Numbered from the stretch's first letter, positions 1-6,092 are shown. The stretch is DNA of 9,402 nt from Cyanobacteria bacterium UBA5018 (GCA_002396505.1 DGYA01000032.1:1-9402); one strand, 5' to 3'. Numbers and translations are program-made. The notes: generated by a model not told the origin, from the letters alone.

Positions 1-257
1 AGAGAACGTTTGACTCGTGGCACAAATAGGCGAAGTCTTCTCGAAGAGAAGCGGATGGGGCATTTCGACCAGGCTCGTACTATTTCACTAGCTGCTCTGC
101 TGATGACCCCATCAATACAGGTCGAAAGATCTTTAGGAAAACAACGACAATGAGCCATGTCGGCCTACGGAGAGTCAGGCCTGGACGGCTGGGATTCCAA
201 AAATCATCACAGCCCTGCAGAGCTAATCGCAGCAGGGGCCTCTGGCCTGGCTGCTGA
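1..257. other. left flank with no convincing gene
   Basis: This stretch lies beyond the 3' end of the aldolase gene and looks less GC-rich than the genes to its right. A plus-strand frame is open from base 1 to a TGA at 148-150. A minus-strand frame starts at an ATG at 156-158 and runs open off the left edge. Neither translation resembles a family I recognise and neither has a clear ribosome binding site. A 6 bp hairpin at 37-51 has no T tail. I call no gene here, but the end of a neighbouring gene cannot be excluded because the window is cut. Confidence 0.4.
203..237 (-). terminator. weak possible intrinsic terminator after eda
   Basis: On the minus strand, about 20 bases after the eda stop codon, CCCTGC (232-237) can pair with GCAGGG (213-218) around a 13-base loop. 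A run of five T follows about ten bases later. The stem is only 6 bp, the loop is long and the T run is not adjacent, so this is a weak candidate. It is the only one near the end of the sat-ftsH-eda unit. Confidence 0.25.
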
Positions 258-893
258 CTACTGACAGGGCTGCCGCCGCCGCCAGCGCTCCAGCAGCGGC
301 GCCAGCGTCGCCAGGCCAGCGGGGTCGGCGACCGCGGCTCCGAGGGTGACCGCATCCACGCCTGCCGCCAGCCAGGGCTCCACATCGGCCGTGGCCAGAC
401 CGCCAGCGGCAATGCAAAAGGGCAGGCAAGCCAGCGGGGCCCGCAACCGGGCCCAATAATCTGGCCCGAGGCTGGCTGCAGGGAAAAGTTTCACCAACCG
501 ACAACCCTGGTCGGCGGCGGCTTGCACCTCGCTGGGGCTGAACACGCCGGGCACCAACAACAGCTGGGCTTGCCGGGCGGCGCTGATTAATTCGGCTGAA
601 AAGATGGGAGCCATGGCGTAGTCCAAGCCGGCCTCGCTCACCACCGCCAAAGCTTCCAGGCTGGTCACCGAAGCAGCCCCCAGCTTCAAGCTGGGATGGC
701 CAAGACGCAGCTGAATTACCTGCTCCGCCCAGGCTGGATGGGGCGTCCAGGCAATTTCCACATGCACCAGACCCAGATGGGCCAAAGCGGCCAAATGCCC
801 CTGCAAATGCAGAGGCTGATCGGCCCGCAGCACCACCAGCAAAGGCTGGCGCCGCAGGCCACCAATCAGACTGTCAGGATCCAAACCGACCAA
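258..893 (-). CDS. eda: KDPG/KHG aldolase family protein (Eda-like), divergent active site
   Basis: Predicted class I (Schiff-base) aldolase of 211 residues, the usual family length, with a single TIM-barrel domain. In E. coli, Eda splits 2-keto-3-deoxy-6-phosphogluconate into pyruvate and glyceraldehyde 3-phosphate. The Schiff-base lysine is seen in RLVKLFPAA (K135) and the catalytic glutamate in HVEIAW (E46). GAASV at 72-76 matches the family's GAGTV. Two positions differ from E. coli Eda as I recall it. The substrate-carboxylate arginine four residues after the glutamate is threonine (T50). The C-terminal phosphate-binding GGS is GAA (185-187). The true substrate is therefore uncertain, and the existence of an Entner-Doudoroff route in cyanobacteria is itself disputed. 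The start is TTG, 14 bases after the ftsH stop. No in-frame ATG occurs before residue 94, and family similarity begins at RRQPLLVVLR, close to this start. It is probably the last gene of the sat-ftsH-eda unit. Confidence 0.85.
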   Translation of the reverse strand: MVGLDPDSLIGGLRRQPLLVVLRADQPLHLQGHLAALAHLGLVHVEIAWTPHPAWAEQVIQLRLGHPSLKLGAASVTSLEALAVVSEAGLDYAMAPIFSAELISAARQAQLLLVPGVFSPSEVQAAADQGCRLVKLFPAASLGPDYWARLRAPLACLPFCIAAGGLATADVEPWLAAGVDAVTLGAAVADPAGLATLAPLLERWRRRQPCQ

Positions 894-907
894 GGGCTGG
901 GCGGCAA

Positions 908-2752
908 TTAGACGTATTCCGCAACCCGCACTTCACAACGAATCAGCAACTCTTGCAGTTCTTCGGCATCAACTGTTTCCTTTTCCACCAACAGTTCGGC
1001 AAGTTCATCCAGCACCGGACGGTTTTGGCTGAGCACCTCGGTGGCCCTGCGATAGGCCTCGGCCACCAGTTGGCTCACCTCTTCGTCGATGGCGGCGGCT
1101 GTTTCTTCCGAAAAGTCGCGTTCGGCGGCGATATCGCGGCCCAGGAACATGCCGCCCTGGCTGCGGCCTAGGGATACCGGCCCAAGCCGATCGCTCATGC
1201 CAAAGCGGGTCACCATCTGGCGGGCCACCCGGGCCACCTGCTGCAGGTCGTTGGAGGCACCGGTGGTGACTTCGTCTTCGCCGTAGACGATCTCTTCGGC
1301 TACCCGGCCCCCTAGGGCCACGGCCATCTGGTTTTGCAGATAGGCGCGGGAATAGAGGCCGGATTCCATCCGCTCCTCACTTGGGGTGAAGAAGGTGAGG
1401 CCACCAGCATTGCCGCGGGGAATGATCGAAATCTTTTGCACCGGGTCGTAATCGGGCATCAGCGCCCCCACCAGGGCATGGCCGGATTCGTGATAGGCCA
1501 CCAGGCGCTTGCGCTTTTCGCTCATCACCCGATCCTTCTTCTCAGGACCAACCATCACCCGCTCGATCGCGTCGCTCACCTCATCCATGGAGATTTCACT
1601 GAGCAGGCGACGGGCGGCCAAAATTGCCGCCTCATTCAGCAGGTTGGCCAGATCAGCCCCAGTGAAGCCAGGGGTGCGACGGGCCACCTTGTCGAGGTCT
1701 ACGTCTTTGCTGAGGGTCTTGCCCCGGGCATGCACCGAAAGAATCTGCAGGCGGCCGGTGTAGTCGGGGCGATCCACCACCACCTGGCGATCAAAGCGGC
1801 CCGGGCGCAGCAGGGCCTGGTCGAGCACATCCGGGCGGTTGGTGGCCGCAACGATGATGATGCCGGTATTGCCCTCAAAGCCATCCATCTCGGTGAGCAG
1901 CTGGTTGAGCGTTTGCTCCCGCTCGTCGTTGCCGCCACCGAGACCAGCGCCGCGCTGGCGGCCCACCGCATCGATTTCATCGATGAACACGATGCAGGGG
2001 GCGTTTTTCTTGGCCTGCTCGAACAGATCGCGCACCCGGCTGGCACCGACACCCACGAACATCTCCACGAACTCCGAACCGGAAATCGAGAAGAAGGGGA
2101 CGCCGGCCTCCCCAGCTACGGCCTTGGCGAGCAGAGTTTTACCGGTGCCAGGGGGGCCCACCAGCAGCACCCCCTTGGGGATCTTGGCGCCCACGGCGGT
2201 GAAGCGATCGGGATTTTTGAGGAAATCCACCACCTCACTCAGTTCCAGCTTGGCCCCCTCGATGCCGGCCACGTCGCCGAAGGTCACCTGGGTTTGGGGT
2301 TCCATTTGAACCCGGGCCTTGCTCTTGCCGAAGTTCATCGCCGGGTTGCCGCCACCGCCCTGGGCGCGGCGCAACAGGAAGAACAGCCCGCCCAGTAACA
2401 GCAGCGGGAAGATCAAGCTGCCAATCGCCTGCTGCCAAGGGGCGGATTCACGGCTGGGCTGCACGGCGATATCCACGTCGTGGTCGGTGAGCAGCTTCAG
2501 CAGGTCCTTGTCGGGGGCGAGGTTGACCACCGCCCGGCGGCCATCGTTTTCCACCACCTGGGCAGTACCCCGATCGGGGGAGATCAGCACCCGCGACACC
2601 TCATTTGCCTGCACCGCCTCCACAAAGTCGCTGTAGCGCAGGGTGCGAGGGGCATTGGCCGGATCCGGACGATCCAGGAATGCAGTGCCCACGGCGATCA
2701 TCACGATCACCAGCAGCACGTAGAGCCCAGCGTTACGCCAGCGCTTCTTCAC
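908..2752 (-). CDS. ftsH: ATP-dependent zinc metalloprotease FtsH (FtsH3-like)
   Basis: Membrane-anchored AAA+ protease of 614 residues, full length. In order: a first membrane helix near 9-25, a lumenal/periplasmic FtsH_ext region to about 105, a second helix near 111-128, then the AAA domain. The AAA domain has Walker A GPPGTGKT (199-206), pore motif FVG (232-234), Walker B VFIDEID (255-261) and the second region of homology TNRPDVLDQALLRPGRFDR (304-322). The M41 protease domain has HESGH (421-425) and the third zinc ligand probably in GASNDL (D502). The N-terminus MKKRWRNAGLY closely matches Synechocystis FtsH3 (slr1604) as I remember it and differs from FtsH2. FtsH3 pairs with FtsH2 to degrade damaged D1 in PSII repair and with FtsH1 in a complex linked to iron regulation; those roles are inferred from the relative. 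The start is GTG with TGAGG eight bases upstream. It follows sat by 68 bases and precedes eda by 14, so it is probably co-transcribed with both. Confidence 0.97.
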   Translation of the reverse strand: MKKRWRNAGLYVLLVIVMIAVGTAFLDRPDPANAPRTLRYSDFVEAVQANEVSRVLISPDRGTAQVVENDGRRAVVNLAPDKDLLKLLTDHDVDIAVQPSRESAPWQQAIGSLIFPLLLLGGLFFLLRRAQGGGGNPAMNFGKSKARVQMEPQTQVTFGDVAGIEGAKLELSEVVDFLKNPDRFTAVGAKIPKGVLLVGPPGTGKTLLAKAVAGEAGVPFFSISGSEFVEMFVGVGASRVRDLFEQAKKNAPCIVFIDEIDAVGRQRGAGLGGGNDEREQTLNQLLTEMDGFEGNTGIIIVAATNRPDVLDQALLRPGRFDRQVVVDRPDYTGRLQILSVHARGKTLSKDVDLDKVARRTPGFTGADLANLLNEAAILAARRLLSEISMDEVSDAIERVMVGPEKKDRVMSEKRKRLVAYHESGHALVGALMPDYDPVQKISIIPRGNAGGLTFFTPSEERMESGLYSRAYLQNQMAVALGGRVAEEIVYGEDEVTTGASNDLQQVARVARQMVTRFGMSDRLGPVSLGRSQGGMFLGRDIAAERDFSEETAAAIDEEVSQLVAEAYRRATEVLSQNRPVLDELAELLVEKETVDAEELQELLIRCEVRVAEYV

Positions 2753-2760
2753 AGGGAATG

Positions 2761-2765
2761 CCTCA
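2761..2765 (-). promoter_or_regulatory. ribosome binding site of ftsH
   Basis: TGAGG on the minus strand lies eight bases before the GTG start of ftsH. It supports the GTG at 2750-2752 as the start, in agreement with the family N-terminus MKKRWRNAG. Confidence 0.6.
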
Positions 2766-2820
2766 GCCGGGATTGAAGTAAAGGAATGTTAACCGGAGCC
2801 CTGGGGGGCAGGTTGGCCGC

Positions 2821-3987
2821 TTACGCAGCGGCCCTCAGCACGTCCACCACACTGCGGAAGGCGAACCACTCGGGGATCTCCTCGCCGCCGCGCAGCATCT
2901 TGCGGAATTGGGTGCCGCTGAGCTTCTTCACGTGCAGGCCCCTGGCCTCGGCGTGCTCAGCCGTTACATAGCCCTCCTCCTCGGTGTAGACCAAATTCAG
3001 CGATGGCACCGTCTCCATGCCCAGCTCGGGGGCATGGTCGCGGGCGAAGTCCTGAGCCTGGTAGGGACCGTAAAAGTCTTCGCCGCTGAGGCTGCTCTTG
3101 CAACCGGCCATGTCGCGGCCAATGATGAAGTGGGTGCAACCATAATTTTTGCGGATGATCATGTGCTGCAGCGCCTCGCGGGGGCCAGCCATGTGCATCG
3201 AATAGGGCAGATAAGCCCAGCGGATATTGGGGTTGTTCACCTCCGCCGCCAACCGTTCATAGGTCTGGAAGCGCACCTCGCCGGAGATGTCGTCGTCCTG
3301 GGTGGGACCGCAGGTGGGATGCACCAGCACCACGCCGGCCTCGCTGACGTTGCTGGCGTGCAAGGCCCGGGTGAACAGCTCGTAGTGGGCCCGGTGGATG
3401 GGATTGCGGCACTGGAAGGCGACCACGCTCTCGCCCTCGGGCAGGGTGGCGCGCACCTCGGCAGGGGTTTTGCAGGGGAACACCCGCTGGGGCAGCTCCA
3501 GACCCTGCAGCTGGCCACCGATGTAGAAGCGGCCCCGTTCGCCGCTGATCATCCGCACCGCCGGGTGCTCGATCGAGGTGGTGCCATAGCAGCCCTGGGC
3601 TTCTTTAGCCTTGTCCGGCTCCCAGATGCTCTCCACGTTGAGCACCGCCAATTCCTGGCCGCGGTAGGTGAGCAGCAGTCGATCGCCGACCACGATCGTG
3701 GCGTCGTCGCTGTCAAACACGATCGGCAGCCCGAACAGCAGGCCACTGGTGGTGCGGTTTCCCTGCACCACCGCCTCGTAATCCTGCTGATGCATGAAGC
3801 CGCGCAGGGGCGAAAAACCGCCCACCACCAGCAGCTCCACATCACAAGCCTGGCGATCGCTGCACTCGAGCATGCGGCTGGCGCTGGCCTTGACCGCCTG
3901 CTGCTCGGCGGCTGGAACCATCAGGTTTACCAAGCTGCCGCCGTGGGGAGCGATCAGACCAAGGGTGGTGGGCTCGGCGACGGACAT
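2821..3987 (-). CDS. sat: sulfate adenylyltransferase (ATP sulfurylase)
   Basis: Catalyses ATP + sulfate to adenosine 5'-phosphosulfate + pyrophosphate, the first step of assimilatory sulfate reduction in the cytoplasm. At 388 residues it is the usual length for the single-polypeptide cyanobacterial/archaeal type, with an N-terminal PUA-like domain (about 1-165) followed by the nucleotidyltransferase domain. Visible motifs are QCRNPIHRAH (192-201), carrying the QxRN and HxxH nucleotide-binding signatures, GRDMAG (290-295) and KLSGTQFRKMLRGG (355-368). There is no APS-kinase extension. The start is ATG; no strong Shine-Dalgarno sequence is seen, but a plausible promoter ends about 25 bases upstream, consistent with a short leader. 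It is separated from psbO by four tandem terminators, so it probably starts its own transcript with ftsH and eda downstream. A HIP1 octamer lies inside the gene. Confidence 0.97.
   Translation of the reverse strand: MSVAEPTTLGLIAPHGGSLVNLMVPAAEQQAVKASASRMLECSDRQACDVELLVVGGFSPLRGFMHQQDYEAVVQGNRTTSGLLFGLPIVFDSDDATIVVGDRLLLTYRGQELAVLNVESIWEPDKAKEAQGCYGTTSIEHPAVRMISGERGRFYIGGQLQGLELPQRVFPCKTPAEVRATLPEGESVVAFQCRNPIHRAHYELFTRALHASNVSEAGVVLVHPTCGPTQDDDISGEVRFQTYERLAAEVNNPNIRWAYLPYSMHMAGPREALQHMIIRKNYGCTHFIIGRDMAGCKSSLSGEDFYGPYQAQDFARDHAPELGMETVPSLNLVYTEEEGYVTAEHAEARGLHVKKLSGTQFRKMLRGGEEIPEWFAFRSVVDVLRAAA
3853..3860. repeat. HIP1 octamer GCGATCGC
   Basis: Perfect copy of the palindrome GCGATCGC, which is over-represented in many cyanobacterial genomes. 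It lies within sat and supports the cyanobacterial assignment. Confidence 0.8.
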
Positions 3988-4012
3988 CCGATCGGTAAGC
4001 GGCTATGGCGAG

Positions 4013-4043
4013 ATTCTCCCAGACCGGCCCGAAACGGAGTCAA
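4013..4043 (-). promoter_or_regulatory. candidate promoter of the sat-ftsH-eda unit
   Basis: On the minus strand, TTGACT (4038-4043) resembles a -35 box (5 of 6). GAGAAT (4013-4018) resembles a -10 box (4 of 6). The spacing is 19 bases, a little long. Transcription would begin near 4006, giving a leader of about 19 bases before the sat ATG. The -35-like box is part of the outermost terminator repeat unit (see findings). Confidence 0.4.
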
Positions 4044-4044
4044 C

Positions 4045-4066
4045 AAAAGGCCCCTTGCGGGGCCTT
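4045..4066 (-). terminator. psbO terminator hairpin, copy 4 in transcription order
   Basis: Read on the minus strand, AAGGCCCC (4059-4066) pairs with GGGGCCTT (4047-4054) around the loop GCAA (4055-4058), a GNRA tetraloop. The T run (TTTT, 4045-4048) overlaps the last stem bases. This copy has an 8 bp stem, the longest of the four, and is the last reached by a transcript leaving psbO. Confidence 0.85.
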
Positions 4067-4075
4067 GGGGTCGAT

Positions 4076-4096
4076 AAAAGGCCCCTTACGGGGCCT
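4076..4096 (-). terminator. psbO terminator hairpin, copy 3 in transcription order
   Basis: On the minus strand AGGCCCC (4090-4096) pairs with GGGGCCT (4079-4085). The loop is GTAA (4086-4089) instead of the GCAA of the other copies; the change keeps the GNRA class. It ends in TTTT (4076-4079). Confidence 0.85.
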
Positions 4097-4108
4097 CAGG
4101 GTCAAAGC

Positions 4109-4129
4109 AAAAGGCCCCTTGCGGGGCCT
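4109..4129 (-). terminator. psbO terminator hairpin, copy 2 in transcription order
   Basis: On the minus strand AGGCCCC (4123-4129) pairs with GGGGCCT (4112-4118) around GCAA (4119-4122), ending in TTTT (4109-4112). The spacer after it is two bases longer than in the other units. Confidence 0.85.
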
Positions 4130-4139
4130 CGGGGTCAAT

Positions 4140-4160
4140 AAAAGGCCCCTTGCGGGGCCT
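4140..4160 (-). terminator. psbO terminator hairpin, copy 1 in transcription order
   Basis: First intrinsic terminator met by a psbO transcript, 24 bases after the stop codon. AGGCCCC (4154-4160) pairs with GGGGCCT (4143-4149) around GCAA (4150-4153), with TTTT at 4140-4143. A small 5 bp inverted repeat (ACCCG 4165-4169, CGGGT 4173-4177) lies between it and the stop codon. Confidence 0.9.
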
Positions 4161-4184
4161 CAGGACCCGAACCGGGTTTAGCGC

Positions 4185-4997
4185 TCAGGCCTTCTCCAGG
4201 CGGCCGTAGAGCTGGCCGGTGATCTTCACATCCATGGTCTCCTTGGTGCCCATGTCGGTGTCGGAGGGCTGGATGGCCGTGAACACGCCGGCGAATTCAC
4301 CGCTGGCGGCGTCCACCTTGGTGATCGACAGGTTCATGGTGCCGGTGCCATCCACGTAGCTCTTGACGGTCTCCTTGGAGAACTCGTCACCGGCGGGCAC
4401 CAAGCCCATGGCGCTGCTATAGCCAGTGGTGAGGCCGCGAGCCTTGGGATCGAGGAAGTTGCTGGTGCGGTAGCTGGGCACGCGGTAGGAGCCGCTCAAA
4501 TCGGTGCTGGTGCTGATCTCCTTGCCCTCGGCCGTGGCCGACAGCTCCTTGCTGGAGAACACGAAGGGCACCTCCTCGCCACCGGGCAGCAGCACGGTGA
4601 TCAGCTGGAAGTCGAGACCGCCAAGCTCATCGAAGGCCAGGCCTTCGTCGCTCAGGGACAGGTCGCCATAAACCTGATCCAAGCTGGTGGTGAAGCGGGT
4701 GAGGATCTTGCTGGCCACAAACTGCGCCTCCTGGCGCTTGTTGGCTGGCTCACCCTTGACGAAAACTTCGGAGGGGTGGAGGCAGATCTCACGCAACTGA
4801 TAAGCGCTGCCGGCTTCGAGGGGGATCGAGCCGCGCGCTGAATCGGGCAGGGTCGGGCAGTTGTTGGCCAGACCGGTGTTGTGGATGTCGTCGTAGGTGA
4901 GGCTGGCGCGATCCGTCGCCTTGGCACCACCGCTGCAGGCAGTCACCAGGGTCAGGCACAGCGCCAGCACCAGGGCCAGCAGAGGACGAAAACTCAT
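4185..4997 (-). CDS. psbO: photosystem II manganese-stabilising protein PsbO
   Basis: Extrinsic lumenal subunit of photosystem II that stabilises the Mn4CaO5 cluster of oxygen evolution; 270 residues, normal length. An N-terminal hydrophobic signal (about 5-20) ends in VTAC (18-21), which fits a lipobox, so lipid-anchoring at C21 is possible. Family motifs are LTYDDIHNTGLANNCP (33-48), EPANKRQ (83-89), VLLPGGEEVPF (135-145), LDPKARGLTTGY (182-193) and QPSDTDMGTKE (243-253). The two conserved cysteines expected to form the disulfide are C47 and C72. The start is ATG without a clear Shine-Dalgarno sequence. A possible -10 element TAGGAT lies at 5043-5048 (minus), but no convincing -35 was found. 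The leader carries an 8 bp inverted repeat. The gene is followed by four tandem terminators and is divergent from the neighbour at 5120. Confidence 0.98.
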   Translation of the reverse strand: MSFRPLLALVLALCLTLVTACSGGAKATDRASLTYDDIHNTGLANNCPTLPDSARGSIPLEAGSAYQLREICLHPSEVFVKGEPANKRQEAQFVASKILTRFTTSLDQVYGDLSLSDEGLAFDELGGLDFQLITVLLPGGEEVPFVFSSKELSATAEGKEISTSTDLSGSYRVPSYRTSNFLDPKARGLTTGYSSAMGLVPAGDEFSKETVKSYVDGTGTMNLSITKVDAASGEFAGVFTAIQPSDTDMGTKETMDVKITGQLYGRLEKA

Positions 4998-5004
4998 GGG
5001 AGAA

Positions 5005-5041
5005 CGCCGCAGAGACGGCAGATGGGAACTGGGCTGCGGCG
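5005..5041 (-). promoter_or_regulatory. inverted repeat in the psbO leader
   Basis: CGCCGCAG (5005-5012) and CTGCGGCG (5034-5041) are perfect 8 bp inverted copies around 21 bases. The inner arm ends seven bases before the psbO ATG. In RNA this would be a hairpin next to the start codon; in DNA it could be an operator overlapping the transcription start, if TAGGAT at 5043-5048 is the -10 element. It could be chance in GC-rich DNA. Confidence 0.4.
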
Positions 5042-5119
5042 GATCCTACCGGTGCTAAATCCCGATCCCCCTACGATGTCGCGGCTCTCAACAACCCGTC
5101 TGCGCCGCCCGCGGCACCG

Positions 5120-5500
5120 ATGACCCCGTCAACCCCCTGCAGCCCGACAACCGAACAGCAGCAGGAACCAACTGCGCCAGGGCCACAGCAGCGCCTCGAT
5201 GCCCTGCTGGCCGAGCTGTTAAGCCTTTCGCAAGAGCTGGCAAACCAGCCGAAAGCGCTTGTCAACCTGCTGCGAAAACTGGAACAGCTGCACCGCGGCA
5301 TCCAGGACGGCCCCCTGCGCGGCAGCCTGCCCGCCGACCGCCACCAGCTGTTTGAACTGCTGCAGAACCTGGAGCAGAGCGGCGGCTGGCCCTACATCCC
5401 CCGGCCGCAGCTGCAGAGCTTCCTCAACCAACTCCAGCAAAAGCCGACAGAGCCGCCAGAGGAGGCGCCCGAGCAGCAGCCCCCCACAGAACTCAAGTAG
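5120..5500 (+). CDS. conserved hypothetical protein, glutamine-rich, helical
   Basis: Protein of 126 residues with no function I can assign. A proline/glutamine-rich head (1-24) leads into a predicted helical core (about 25-108), with heptad-like leucines in LDALLAELLSLSQEL and LVNLLRKLEQLH, then the stretch SGGWPYIPRPQL. A proline/glutamate tail follows. It contains 19 glutamines. No signal peptide or membrane helix is seen. The core resembles, from memory, a protein conserved in marine Synechococcus. The ATG at 5120 fits the divergent arrangement with psbO, whose start is 122 bases away, and the shared gap could hold both promoters. No Shine-Dalgarno sequence is visible. Confidence 0.8.
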   Translation: MTPSTPCSPTTEQQQEPTAPGPQQRLDALLAELLSLSQELANQPKALVNLLRKLEQLHRGIQDGPLRGSLPADRHQLFELLQNLEQSGGWPYIPRPQLQSFLNQLQQKPTEPPEEAPEQQPPTELK

Positions 5501-5538
5501 CAGCTGCCCACCAGCGGACAGCTCGGCGCTGATCCAGC

Positions 5539-5748
5539 TCACTCCTCATCAAAGGGTTCCGAGTCCACCAGGTGTACGTAGGGACGGGCCAGCTCGGGGC
5601 GATGAATCGCCAGGGCCCTGAGCAGGTGCCAGTCGGCCAGCGCATCGAAGGGAGTGGGGTAGTCGTCGTCATCGAGGCGCTGGGCCAGCACGGCAATCTC
5701 TGCCTCATCAAAGGCTGCCAGCCGTTCAGGGGTAATCGTCTCGGTCAT
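5539..5748 (-). CDS. small acidic conserved hypothetical protein (69 aa)
   Basis: Reading from the internal ATG at 5746-5748 gives 69 residues: MTETITPERL, then a helical acidic region, then DDDYPTPFDALADWHLL and the acidic end VDSEPFDEE. The frame is open further upstream to an ATG at 5827-5829 (96 residues). I prefer the shorter form because its N-terminus matches the style of similar small proteins I recall from picocyanobacteria, and the extra 27 residues look like random intergenic translation. No known domain, signal or membrane helix. It converges on the preceding gene with 38 bases between their stops. Function unknown. Confidence 0.75.
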   Translation of the reverse strand: MTETITPERLAAFDEAEIAVLAQRLDDDDYPTPFDALADWHLLRALAIHRPELARPYVHLVDSEPFDEE

Positions 5749-5903
5749 GGCTTGGCGGGCGAGAAAAACAGGGCGGTCTGGGAGATAATGGCGCCCAAGG
5801 GGCCAGAGCTCGGGTGTTGGCCAAGCCAACCCAGGAGCAGGGCATCATTTCCAGTCTGGCGCTGCCACGGCGGCCCAACCACACCCAGCCAGTCGACAAA
5901 CCC

Positions 5904-5976
5904 GGGGAATTAGCTCAGCTGGTAGAGCGCTGCGATCGCACCGCAGAGGTCAGGGGTTCGAGTCCCCTATTCTCCA
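5904..5976 (+). tRNA. tRNA-Ala, anticodon CGC
   Basis: A 73-base cloverleaf. The acceptor stem GGGGAAT (5904-5910) pairs with ATTCTCC (5969-5975) and includes the G3-U70 wobble pair that is the alanine identity element. The D stem is GCTC/GAGC. The anticodon stem CTGCG/CGCAG (5930-5934, 5942-5946) encloses loop ATCGCAC with anticodon CGC at 5937-5939, reading GCG. The T arm is AGGGG-TTCGAGT-CCCCT. The discriminator base is A (5976). The 3' CCA is not encoded. A separate CGC isoacceptor fits a GC-rich genome. Confidence 0.97.
5932..5939. repeat. HIP1 octamer inside the tRNA anticodon arm
   Basis: GCGATCGC spans the 5' side of the anticodon stem, the loop and the CGC anticodon itself. The palindrome therefore sits in a functionally constrained RNA position. 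Confidence 0.8.
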
Positions 5977-6092
5977 TTTGAGGCGTCCGCCGATGCAGAT
6001 CCCATCTGATTGTTGAGCCCCTTCAGCGGCCATGCCCTGCCTGAGCTGCCCAGCCGCCTACGTAATCTCGGCCCAGGGCTTTCCCCGTGTGC

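Larger units (their letters stand above)
4036..4161 (-). repeat. four tandem 31-33 base units, each a terminator hairpin
   Basis: Four direct repeats abut without gaps: 4036-4066, 4067-4097, 4098-4130 and 4131-4161 (31, 31, 33 and 31 bases). Each unit consists, on the plus strand, of a spacer of the type GGGGTCAAT, an A tract and a GC-rich hairpin. Differences between units are few and lie mostly in the spacer. The array fills most of the psbO-sat gap. The parts are listed separately as terminators. Confidence 0.95.

Noticed and set aside
37..51. 6 bp hairpin CTTCTC/GAGAAG
   Set aside because: It is short, has no T tail and no gene context.
80..412. 110-codon open frame on the minus strand overlapping the end of eda
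   Set aside because: It uses another frame of the aldolase gene for most of its length and resembles nothing known.
1334..2398. 354-codon open frame on the plus strand opposite ftsH
   Set aside because: It lies wholly antisense to a clear FtsH; its histidine-, alanine- and glycine-rich translation is typical of a shadow frame in GC-rich DNA.
2908..4077. 389-codon open frame on the plus strand opposite sat
   Set aside because: It is antisense to a clear ATP sulfurylase and runs into the terminator repeats; no family resemblance.
4036..4161. Four regularly spaced 31-33 base repeats resembling a short CRISPR array
   Set aside because: The units abut with no unique spacers, and each is explained by a hairpin, tetraloop and T run. 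No cas gene is nearby.
5749..5829. Longer 96-residue form of the acidic small protein
   Set aside because: The added 27 residues show no family likeness, and the internal ATG gives a more typical N-terminus.
5816..5830. Inverted repeat GTTGGC/GCCAAC before the tRNA
   Set aside because: 6 bp arms with a 3-base loop are expected by chance at this GC content, and it fits no promoter or terminator.
5996..6008. Small hairpin CAGAT/ATCTG after tRNA-Ala as terminator
   Set aside because: A 5 bp AT-containing stem without a T run is too weak to call.
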